A stretch of 64,000 nucleotides of DNA from Marinobacter santoriniensis NKSG1. Its GTDB lineage: Bacteria; Pseudomonadota; Gammaproteobacteria; Pseudomonadales; Oleiphilaceae. The position numbers and the translations under genes are program-made. Below are positions 1 to 7,249 of the stretch, piece by piece. The notes beneath the pieces were generated by a model, which made no database searches, had not been told where the DNA came from, and worked only from the letters and a program-made list of their open reading frames with translations. Location: contig NZ_APAT01000022.1 in the NCBI RefSeq assembly GCF_000347775.1, positions 124,001-188,000 of the forward strand, read 5' to 3'. Numbering within the stretch: position 1 is the first letter of the stretch; each line of letters starts with the position of its first letter.

Positions 1-1293
1 GCTGTATTCACCTTCCTTGCGCTCGCTGTCGCCGTTGGGGTTCTCGCCGTATACATCCTCAAACGGCTTCAGGTGCGCGTCGCCAAAGGGCGTGCGTTTG
101 CCGAAGCTGGGCATGTTGGTACGCAGGTCATAGACCCAGACGTTCTCGGTGCAGTGTTCTTCCTGGTATTTGTCCGTGGTGCTGCCCTTGGTGAAGAACA
201 GCACGTTGGTTTTCACGCCCTGGGCGTAGAAGATGCCGGTGGGCAGGCGCAAGAGGGTGTGCAGGTTGCACTTGTGCATCAGGTCCCGGCGCACGTCGGT
301 GCCCACGCCGGCCTCGAACAGTACGTTATCCGGCAATACCACGGCGGCGCGGCCACCGGGTTTGAGGTTGCGGTAGATGTGCTGCAAAAAGGCCAGCTGT
401 TTGTTGCTGGTTTTGTAGGTCAGGTCATCCCGGGTGATGCTGGCATCGCCGCCTTTGCTGGTGCCGAAGGGCGGGTTGGCGAGGATGACGTCGGCCTTTT
501 CCAGCCCGGCGCCGGTCTGGCCGAGGGCGTTGCCCAGGTGCACAATGCCCTCGGCATCCCCTTCCATACCGTGCAGCAGGCAGTTCATCAGGGCCAACCG
601 GCGGGTGCCGGGCACCAGTTCGATGCCCACATAAGCCCGGGTAGTCTGGAAGGTTTTGTCTTTGTCGCTCAGTTCGTACAGGTCGTCGGTCCGGCTTTTG
701 ATGTATTCGTGGGCGGCAATCAGAAAGCCTGCGGTGCCGGCGGCCGGGTCCTGGATGCGTTCGCCCGGTTGCGGTTTCAGGCAGCGTACCATGGTGTTGA
801 TCAGGGCACGGGGCGTGAAGTATTGGCCGGCACCGGATTTGGTTTCGTTGGCGTTCTTCTCCAGCAGGCCTTCGTACAGGTCACCCAGGCCGTCTTTCTG
901 GGCGCTGAACCAGTCGATCTGGTCCAGGGTCTTGATCATCTGTTCCAGATGGCGCGGCTCCCGCAGGCGGGTCTGGGCATCGGCGTAGATGGCACTGATC
1001 AGCGGGTCGTCGTGTACCCGATTGCCCTCGCCATCCTTGCCGGTGGACAGGCTGAGCAGGATGCGTTTGTAGTCATTCAGCAGGTTGATGCCGGATTTGC
1101 CGTTGATATCCGTCCACCGGCAGCCCTCCGGCAGCGGGTGCTTTTTCAGGGTGCCGGCTTCGGTGTTCTCATGGACCATTTTGATAAACAGCAGCAGCAC
1201 CAGTTCGGTAACGTAGTCGGAGTAGTTGATGCCGTCGTCCCGCAGAACGTCGCACAGGTTCCAGAGTTTCTGGACGATGTCGTTGTTGGTCAT
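1..1293 (-). CDS. hsdM: Type I restriction-modification DNA methyltransferase subunit (HsdM), 3' part beyond the window
   Basis: Adenine-specific methyltransferase of a type I restriction system; with HsdS it methylates the target, and with HsdR it forms the nuclease. The minus strand is open for 431 codons from an ATG at 1293 to the window edge, so the C terminus is missing. The product begins MTNNDIVQKLWNLCDVLRDDG, matching the HsdM N-terminal helical domain. A GQYFTPR segment, the SAM-binding DPAAGTAGF motif (about residue 182) and the catalytic NPPF motif (about residues 273-276) follow in the usual order. It lies last in the visible minus-strand operon after hsdR and the rloAB pair. hsdS is not visible and presumably lies beyond base 1. 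The family is clear. Confidence 0.93.
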   Translation of the reverse strand, partial: MTNNDIVQKLWNLCDVLRDDGINYSDYVTELVLLLFIKMVHENTEAGTLKKHPLPEGCRWTDINGKSGINLLNDYKRILLSLSTGKDGEGNRVHDDPLISAIYADAQTRLREPRHLEQMIKTLDQIDWFSAQKDGLGDLYEGLLEKNANETKSGAGQYFTPRALINTMVRCLKPQPGERIQDPAAGTAGFLIAAHEYIKSRTDDLYELSDKDKTFQTTRAYVGIELVPGTRRLALMNCLLHGMEGDAEGIVHLGNALGQTGAGLEKADVILANPPFGTSKGGDASITRDDLTYKTSNKQLAFLQHIYRNLKPGGRAAVVLPDNVLFEAGVGTDVRRDLMHKCNLHTLLRLPTGIFYAQGVKTNVLFFTKGSTTDKYQEEHCTENVWVYDLRTNMPSFGKRTPFGDAHLKPFEDVYGENPNGDSERKEGEYS

Positions 1294-1372
1294 GGGGGAT
1301 CCTTTGAGAGACGCGCCGTTTTCGTTAGCGCCTCATGTATAAAAAATGCCAAAATCTTTGCACGTTGCGGGG

Positions 1373-1407
1373 GACATGTTAAGAAAAGCGGGTTTTCTTA
1401 ACATGTC
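1373..1407. promoter_or_regulatory. Perfect 15-bp inverted repeat across the rloB stop codon
   Basis: GACATGTTAAGAAAA and its exact reverse complement flank a 5-base loop (GCGGG). The right arm contains the TAA stop of the RloB-like gene and the hairpin precedes hsdM by about 80 bases. No T-run follows the stem on the minus strand, so it is not a standard intrinsic terminator. It may be an operator, an mRNA-processing hairpin or an attenuator tuning hsdM relative to the upstream genes. Confidence 0.6.
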
Positions 1408-1937
1408 GTGCAGTTTGCTTCTTGCCGTAGCGTTTGTCGTAGGGACACAACAGATTTGTTTGTGGTTGCTGTGAGTACTGGTTCAGGAAAAAGTCTCTGA
1501 TAGGCATCACTGCTTGTGTGCGCGCCGTCCAGTGCAGGATGGAGCCGCTTTTTCAGAGAGCTTGCCGATTCATGTTCTCTGACCGGCTCACCCAATACAT
1601 CCAAAAGGGCTCCCTCTAGGCAGGTTGGTGACCATAGAATAATAGTATAGCCGTTGGACTTTGCTTTCCTCCGGTCTTGTTCCGTTGGCGGGACATCAGA
1701 ATCTAACACCAGAATCCTGTGGTCATAGTCTTCACCACGAAAACTTCGAACGGCATTGGTAATGATATTGCCGGGGGAGCCGCCATCGCCTGCTTCAACT
1801 TTTGCCCTTCTCCCACTGCCCCGTGGGCAGAAAATCTGTTTCATGTGGGTAATAAAGGCTTTGTCGTCTGCGCCTTCCCCCACAACTAATAATGTGGTTT
1901 GAACAAGGGCCTTTCGTTTACTGCGTCCTTTCGCCAT
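1398..1937 (-). CDS. RloB-like TOPRIM-type protein, partner of the adjacent ATPase
   Basis: 179-residue protein resembling the RloB family (restriction-linked ORF B; also AbiLii). The N-terminal strand carries VVGEGADDKAF with an acidic residue at 21, and LVLDSDVPP (D79, D81) follows about 58 residues later. This E...DxD spacing is typical of TOPRIM-type metal centres. The SPTCLEGALLDVL segment near 104-116 corresponds in position to the conserved aromatic/acidic motif of RloB proteins. It starts 7 bases after the upstream ATPase gene, so the two are co-transcribed. By analogy with AbiL and PARIS-type ATPase/TOPRIM pairs it is probably the toxic nuclease arm of an anti-phage module. That role is inferred; only motif layout and context are seen. 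Confidence 0.72.
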   Translation of the reverse strand: MAKGRSKRKALVQTTLLVVGEGADDKAFITHMKQIFCPRGSGRRAKVEAGDGGSPGNIITNAVRSFRGEDYDHRILVLDSDVPPTEQDRRKAKSNGYTIILWSPTCLEGALLDVLGEPVREHESASSLKKRLHPALDGAHTSSDAYQRLFPEPVLTATTNKSVVSLRQTLRQEANCTTC

Positions 1938-1944
1938 GTTCTCC

Positions 1945-3129
1945 TCAAATTTCCGGTACCGCTCCTAATGCGCCCGCCATGTATTTGGCATAGAGATTGT
2001 CATCGGCCCGGAGGCCCTCCATCTCATCCAGTCGCCATGCCTCGGAGTGTTGATTGTGCTTTTCACAGAGATAAACCTGATGCTTCTGAAGGCGGTTGAG
2101 TATCTCCGGCGTGTGGCAACTGAAGATCAGTTGCGCGTTGTTTGGATTGGTGTGTTCAAAGCGGAACCAATCCAGAATTCTGGGGATCAGGTGTGGGTGC
2201 AGGTCATTGTCGATCTCATCGATAACGGCGCAACCACCCCGGCACAGTGTTTTAAGAACATGCTCTAGTACGACAAAAGCAGATTGGGTACCGTTGGATT
2301 CGTCGAAGAATGACAGCCGAAACTCCTTACCATTAGCATCCCGGTGCAAACCCACAGGAACATACACTGTTTCGGTTTTCCCGTCAGGTGTAGTGGCCTG
2401 TTGCTCCTCGATATCGACCCCACGGAGGCCAAGATCGAATTCTTGAATAGCCCGGACCATTCGTTCTTTCAGTTCGAGGTCTTCGTGATAGTTTTTGGCT
2501 ACTCGGATAAGGTCTGATGCGTTAAAGGGTGCACGACCTCGGTAGACTACATTGCTGTTTATTCGTCGAAAAAAATCGATGACGGGTTTTGCTTCCTGAA
2601 TATCGTAGCTGTGTGCTGCTGCTAATAAGGAAGCGTTGTCGCGTAGTGAGCGAGCCTTGGTGGCGGGAAATGGGAAGCCCTTTTCCCGGAATAGAAAACC
2701 GTCTTCAGTCTTTTCCCTTTTGAACAGATAGCTGAATTGGCTACTGGTCCTGACAGAGAGAACTTCCTTCTTGACCCGGCGATTGTTCAGTATCAGAAGA
2801 TATCGGTATTCAGAATTCCCAATTAGGAAATTGAGTTCGAACTCGGTATCTGCGCCACTGTGCAGCATGTGGGTCTGGTAGACTACGTCGCTTTCTGGTT
2901 CAAGCTTCAGAAAAGAGTCACAGGCAAACCAACTCAGGAACGCCAGTGGCTTAATAAAGTTAGTCTTGCCAGAGCCATTCGGTCCTACGACACCGATGAC
3001 CTTGTTCAGCCGACGATCAGGGAGGTTGATATCGTAGCCCGTTGGTGCCGGCTTTTTTCCCATAGCAAAGCTAAGCTCAGTTGCGTCCGAGAAGCTATAG
3101 AAGTTTTTAAAACGTAGGGAAATGATCAT
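1945..3129 (-). CDS. RloA-like AAA/ABC-type ATPase (abortive-infection type)
   Basis: 394-residue ATPase of the AAA_15/AAA_21 (SMC/ABC-like) group to which RloA, AbiLi and AriA belong. It begins MIISLRFKNFYSFSD, the usual first strand of this family. Walker A is GPNGSGKT at 49-56 and Walker B is AVIDEIDNDLHP near 303-312, with a late SCHTPEIL segment containing the expected switch-region histidine. The gene lies between hsdR (83-base AT-rich gap) and rloB (7-base gap). The rloAB segment looks lower in GC than the flanking hsd genes, which suggests separate acquisition. It probably senses infection and controls the RloB partner. That function is inferred from known ATPase/TOPRIM defence pairs. 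Confidence 0.78.
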   Translation of the reverse strand: MIISLRFKNFYSFSDATELSFAMGKKPAPTGYDINLPDRRLNKVIGVVGPNGSGKTNFIKPLAFLSWFACDSFLKLEPESDVVYQTHMLHSGADTEFELNFLIGNSEYRYLLILNNRRVKKEVLSVRTSSQFSYLFKREKTEDGFLFREKGFPFPATKARSLRDNASLLAAAHSYDIQEAKPVIDFFRRINSNVVYRGRAPFNASDLIRVAKNYHEDLELKERMVRAIQEFDLGLRGVDIEEQQATTPDGKTETVYVPVGLHRDANGKEFRLSFFDESNGTQSAFVVLEHVLKTLCRGGCAVIDEIDNDLHPHLIPRILDWFRFEHTNPNNAQLIFSCHTPEILNRLQKHQVYLCEKHNQHSEAWRLDEMEGLRADDNLYAKYMAGALGAVPEI

Positions 3130-3212
3130 ATTATTTCAAAATAAGCGAAATTTTGTTGATTATGGGAATTAGAGGTTAATTTATCAACTTAATTTGTTGT
3201 TGTGTTGGCTGC

Positions 3213-6200
3213 TCATGCACTCCGCTCCGGCCACATCGCCTCATTCAGCTCCTCCAGCACCGTATCCAGCTGAGTCCCCAGCACCTTGTCCATCTGTTTT
3301 GCCCCGCCGTCGTCGGCAAAGCGGTGATTTACAAATTCCCGGTCGATGATCACTTCGTGCACCAGTTGCTTGGCCAGGCGTTCCAGCCATTTGCGCTGAT
3401 TCGGGGTCCAGTTGTGCTGGGTAAGGATGCGGTCCATGGCTTCGGCCACGCGCTGTTCGAAGGGAATCAGCGGCTCGCCCAGGGCGGCGCGTCGGATATA
3501 GCCGATGATGCTGGCGGCGATGTCCTTGCTGGTCTGGTTGCGCACAGCGCTTTGCAGGCGGGCTTCGGAGTAGCCGTGGCTGTCCAGCAGCAGTTTTACT
3601 TCCCGGAGCTGTTCCCGGGTGAGATCCCGGGGTTTGTTGACCACCACCGCCAGCGCCGCGGACTGGTTGAGCTGTTCTTTGATGAAGGCGTTGAAGCTTT
3701 CCAGATAGTCTTCTGGCTTGTCGTGCTCGCCGTAGCTCTGGAAGCGTTCGCGAATTTCGTCTTCGTGATCGGAGATCAGCGGCATGTATTTGCTGCCCAC
3801 GAGGGACTTTACCTCAGCCAACTGGTTCAGCAGGGCGCTGTGTGTTTTGAGGAACGCGGAAGCCTGCCGGGGCCCGAGTTTATGCAGGTGATGGTGCAGG
3901 GATTTGGGTTCCACGCCCCAGCTCTGGTGCAGCTCGTCCAGTTTCTGTTTTAGCGGCGGATTGTTTTCGGCTTTTTTGTCCGCCTTGCGCAGTACCCGCA
4001 TGAGTTTCTGGCTGAGCTGGCTGAGGACCACGTTGGCCTGGCTTTCATCGGGTTGTTCCCCGGGGCTATTGAATGCGGTTTCCAGTTTGTCGTCATCCGT
4101 TAGTTCGTCCACCAACTGCTCAAGGGTGATATCGGGATCTTTCACCAGGGGTTTCATGGTGTTCACACTCTGCAGGGCGGCGTAAATGTCCACCGGGTCG
4201 TAGATGCGAAACACGGTCTTGCCTATTTCGTCGCACCGGCGGGTGGCGCGACCGATCATCTGTTCGTACAGAATGCGTGAGCGCACCCGACGCAGGAATA
4301 CCAGGTTGCAGATGCGCGGTACGTCGATGCCGGTGGTGAGCAGATCTACGGTGATGGCGATGCTTGGGTAGCGTTCGTTCTTGTAGCGGCGGATGAGCCG
4401 GTCGACCTTGTCGCTCTGGCCGGTGATCTTGGCGACGGCGGCTTCGTTGTACTGGCCGTTGTACAAATCCTTGAAGGCTTTATCAAGCTGGCTTTTTACC
4501 ATATCTGCGTGCAGGTCAGTGGCGCAGAAAATCATGGTTTTCTCATCGCCGAAGGGGGCCAGTTCCTGCACCAGCTGTTCGCAGATCACCCGGTTGAAGT
4601 TCTCGTTGATGACCCGGCGATTGAAAGTATCCACCTCGAAGCTGAGTTCGTCCTCCAGTTCGGTGGTGTCCACTTCCCCGGTCTGGGTGTTGATGACTTC
4701 GACGGGCTTGCCCTTCTCGAAGGTAATGCCGTTCTGGGTAAGTAGGGTTTCGTAGCGGATGGGCGGTTCGTGATCGATCAACCAGTCGTCGGCCACGGCT
4801 TCCCGGTAGGAGTAGGTGTACACGGGTTTGCCGAAAATCTCGCTGGTGTGCTTGGCCGGGGTGGCGGTGAGGCCGATTTTCACCGCGTCGAAATAGTCCA
4901 GTACCCGACGGTAGCTGGAAAGGTACTGGCTAGTGTCCCGTGTGGCCAGTTCGCCCTCGGTCATTTCCTGGTCCAGGGTGTAGCCCCGATGGGCTTCGTC
5001 GATGATGATGCAGTCAAACTGGTCAATGGGCGGCGGGTTGTCGCTCATGAAGATGCGTTTGACCATGGCCTGCACGGTGGCCACCTGAACGCGGGTTTCC
5101 GCTTCCGCCGCCATGTCGCCCAGCTCGGCGACGTTGTATATCTTGCTGAGAGTGTGGTTCTGCTCCAGCGGCGCTTCGTTGAAGGCATCGATGGCCTGCT
5201 GACCCAGGGCGGTACGGTCTACCAGAAACAGGATACGGTGGAAGCGCTCGGCCTTCAGGAACCGGTACATCAACCCGATGATGGTTCGGGTTTTTCCGGT
5301 ACCGGTGGCCATGGCCAGAAGCGCGGTGCGCACGCCCTGGGTCAGGGCGTGTTCGGTGGCGACAATGGCGTTCTGTTGATAATCCCGCAGTTTCAGATAA
5401 CCGAAGGGTTCTTCCTTTAAAAGCTTTTCAGCGTTTTCCTTGTCCCGTTCTAGCAGATCCAGCAGGCCGCCCGGGGTATGGAACTGCGGCAGTGCCCGGC
5501 GCAGGTTGCTGGGTTCGCGCACATCCCGGAACCATGTGCCCGACTGTTCGGCCAGTTGTGGTACGAAGGGCCGGCCGTTGCAGGAATATACAAAGGGTAC
5601 GTGGTAGTGGCCGCTTTCATCGGCAGGCCAGGCGATCGTGCGGCCCATCAGCTCCCAGGCACCGATCAAAGGCGTCTCAACTGTCAGGCCTTTGCTGTAG
5701 CGCTCTGCCTGGCGGATCTTGCCGGCGACGTTGGTGTTTTCTTTCTTGGCTTCCACCACCGCGATGGGCGTAAGACCAACAAACAGTACATAATCCGCCC
5801 GGCCCGTCTTGCCGTTGTGATTGGTGGGCCATTCGGAGATGGCACGATAGGTGCCTTTCTCCGGACGGGCGCCTTTCTGGAAGGTGATCTCCTGGCTGTC
5901 GGCTTCCCACCCGGCTTCCTGTAATTGCTGGTCGATCAGGATGCGGGTGAGTTCTTCGTTCAGTACCAGGGTATCTGTGGCAGCTTTGGTCTGTTTGGCC
6001 ACCTGCTGGCGCTGTTGGGTAACGGTCTGCTCGCCCTGCTCTGAGAGCTGTTGCTGCAGGGCTTTGATTTTTTGCTCGTAAGCCTGTTGCTGTTGGCTCA
6101 GGGCCTGTTCGTGCTGGTGGGCCTGCGCGGCCAGAGCGCGGGACTCTTCATCCATGGCCACGGCCAGGGCTTCGTATTCGGCCTTCTCTTTTTCAATGAG

Positions 6201-6740
6201 CTGGCTCAGTTGGTGGCTGCTGTCCAGCGCCATGTTGGCGTGCTGCAGTTCGTGGCGCAGCTTTTCGATATCGCCCTGGAGTTGGCGCAACTCGGCGCTG
6301 GGATCGGCGGGCGGCACAAAGGGGCCAGGCTTGAAGCTGGCACCGGCTTTGCCAAAGGAACGGTGAAACCAGATAGCCAAGGCCCGAGCCACTTTCAGGC
6401 CATCCATCGCTTCCTTGTGCCGGGTACGGAACTGGTGTGTGGCCTTGTTGCCTTCAATCCGCAGGATATGGAACAGCTCTTTGATCTGCGGTTCCAGGCG
6501 CAATTCGCGGTTCAGGCGATAGAGCAATTCGGCCTGGCTGGTCTGTTCATCAAATTCGATGCCGGAGAGCGCGGCCAGATGCTGCGCCAAGGCTTCGCCC
6601 AGCTGGCGGAGTTTGATCAGGGTGGTGTTGGGGTCGCTGGCAAAGGCACGCTCGGCGGATTCGGCCAGCTCGACGAATAACCCGTCGTGTTCTGCCAGAA
6701 ATACAAAATTGCCGGACTTGAACTCCGTGGCCTTGTTCAA
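3213..6740 (-). CDS. hsdR: Type I restriction enzyme R subunit (ATP-dependent translocase/endonuclease)
   Basis: 1175-residue motor and nuclease subunit of a type I restriction system. From the N terminus: a DUF4145-like helical domain (about 20-110), a Q/E-rich coiled coil (about 150-250), an HsdR_N nuclease domain with a D...EAKKEN-type core (IAVVEAKKEN), an SF2 helicase core with Walker A MATGTGKT (about 476-483) and DEAH box IIIDEAH (about 578-584), a helicase C domain with LLTTGIDVP and QMIGRATR, then an EcoEI_R_C-like tail. The length is normal and no frameshift is seen. It is the first gene of the minus-strand operon. The downstream order hsdR-rloA-rloB-hsdM is unusual in separating hsdR from hsdM. 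Confidence 0.95.
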   Translation of the reverse strand: MNKATEFKSGNFVFLAEHDGLFVELAESAERAFASDPNTTLIKLRQLGEALAQHLAALSGIEFDEQTSQAELLYRLNRELRLEPQIKELFHILRIEGNKATHQFRTRHKEAMDGLKVARALAIWFHRSFGKAGASFKPGPFVPPADPSAELRQLQGDIEKLRHELQHANMALDSSHQLSQLIEKEKAEYEALAVAMDEESRALAAQAHQHEQALSQQQQAYEQKIKALQQQLSEQGEQTVTQQRQQVAKQTKAATDTLVLNEELTRILIDQQLQEAGWEADSQEITFQKGARPEKGTYRAISEWPTNHNGKTGRADYVLFVGLTPIAVVEAKKENTNVAGKIRQAERYSKGLTVETPLIGAWELMGRTIAWPADESGHYHVPFVYSCNGRPFVPQLAEQSGTWFRDVREPSNLRRALPQFHTPGGLLDLLERDKENAEKLLKEEPFGYLKLRDYQQNAIVATEHALTQGVRTALLAMATGTGKTRTIIGLMYRFLKAERFHRILFLVDRTALGQQAIDAFNEAPLEQNHTLSKIYNVAELGDMAAEAETRVQVATVQAMVKRIFMSDNPPPIDQFDCIIIDEAHRGYTLDQEMTEGELATRDTSQYLSSYRRVLDYFDAVKIGLTATPAKHTSEIFGKPVYTYSYREAVADDWLIDHEPPIRYETLLTQNGITFEKGKPVEVINTQTGEVDTTELEDELSFEVDTFNRRVINENFNRVICEQLVQELAPFGDEKTMIFCATDLHADMVKSQLDKAFKDLYNGQYNEAAVAKITGQSDKVDRLIRRYKNERYPSIAITVDLLTTGIDVPRICNLVFLRRVRSRILYEQMIGRATRRCDEIGKTVFRIYDPVDIYAALQSVNTMKPLVKDPDITLEQLVDELTDDDKLETAFNSPGEQPDESQANVVLSQLSQKLMRVLRKADKKAENNPPLKQKLDELHQSWGVEPKSLHHHLHKLGPRQASAFLKTHSALLNQLAEVKSLVGSKYMPLISDHEDEIRERFQSYGEHDKPEDYLESFNAFIKEQLNQSAALAVVVNKPRDLTREQLREVKLLLDSHGYSEARLQSAVRNQTSKDIAASIIGYIRRAALGEPLIPFEQRVAEAMDRILTQHNWTPNQRKWLERLAKQLVHEVIIDREFVNHRFADDGGAKQMDKVLGTQLDTVLEELNEAMWPERSA

Positions 6741-6840
6741 TGTATCCCTCCGCGACAGTCTTACGGGAGAACGTTAGCAGACTTATCAAGGATATGGCAG
6801 TTGCTTTCCTGACGGCCATCGCCCTTCCGGGCAGAGAGCC

Positions 6841-6856
6841 AGGCCAACGTTGGCCT
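6841..6856. promoter_or_regulatory. Perfect 16-bp palindrome between divergent hsdR and the VasX-like gene
   Basis: AGGCCAACGTTGGCCT is fully self-complementary. It lies 100 bases upstream of hsdR and about 40 bases upstream of the candidate promoter of the divergent gene. A dimeric repressor site is one possibility, but only the symmetry is seen. Confidence 0.35.
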
Positions 6857-6896
6857 CGTCGAAGATCAAAAATACAGGGCGAACAGGATCGCTGGT

Positions 6897-6925
6897 GTGA
6901 CATCAATCATCGGGCCTTATAGAAT
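6897..6925 (+). promoter_or_regulatory. Candidate sigma70 promoter of the VasX-like/DUF6708 unit
   Basis: GTGACA at 6897-6902 and TAGAAT at 6920-6925 are separated by 17 bases, close to sigma70 consensus. A small hairpin (CGAAGC/GCTTCG at 6936-6952) follows in the leader. AAGGA at 6966-6970 then gives a good ribosome-binding site 9 bases before the ATG at 6980. This supports 6980 as the genuine start of the transcription unit. Confidence 0.5.
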
Positions 6926-6979
6926 CTGGCGGCATCGAAGCAGGAAGCTTCGCTCACCCATTGATAAGGAACGTCAGCC

Positions 6980-7249
6980 ATGAGCAACCTGGCCCATAGC
7001 CGCCTTTCAGACGGCCCACCCTGCACCTTCTGTGATTTCATTGTTGCCGTGCTTGGCACAAACCACAGTAACGGACAGCGCCCAGTGGTTTTTCAGACTG
7101 CAGAATCTCCGTTCCCCGGGGTTGAACGGCGCCTGCCGGATGGCATCCAGAAAAGCTGGCTGCGCGCGGTCGAGACGGTGAATCCTCCCTGCACATCTGG
7201 CCCTGGCACAACCAGCCTGCCAGCCGGGCGGTATTGGAAGTTGATGTAG
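6980..7249 (+). CDS. Detached N-terminal part of the large VasX-like protein (frameshifted)
   Basis: 89-codon frame with a promoter and a well-placed Shine-Dalgarno site. It begins MSNLAHSRLSDGPPCTFCDF and has a CxxC pair. It overlaps the following long frame, which lacks any ribosome-binding site and begins only at a TTG. Reading the long frame upstream gives coherent protein-like sequence (WHPEKLAARGRDGESSLHIW and on) back to a TGA at 7123-7125. The two frames therefore look like one gene broken by a single missing base between about 7126 and 7249. The cause could be a real mutation, a sequencing error or, less likely, programmed -1 slippage. The natural product would be about 1300 residues. 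Confidence 0.6.
   Translation: MSNLAHSRLSDGPPCTFCDFIVAVLGTNHSNGQRPVVFQTAESPFPGVERRLPDGIQKSWLRAVETVNPPCTSGPGTTSLPAGRYWKLM

Noticed and set aside
73..1401. 442-codon plus-strand open frame
   Set aside because: It is antisense to hsdM, whose motifs are intact on the other strand; the plus-strand product has no recognisable domain.
7126..7160. Programmed -1 frameshift in the VasX-like gene
   Set aside because: The only slippery-looking run (CAGAAAAGC) does not fit the X XXY YYZ pattern in the zero frame and has no clear stimulatory structure; a mutation or sequencing error is simpler.
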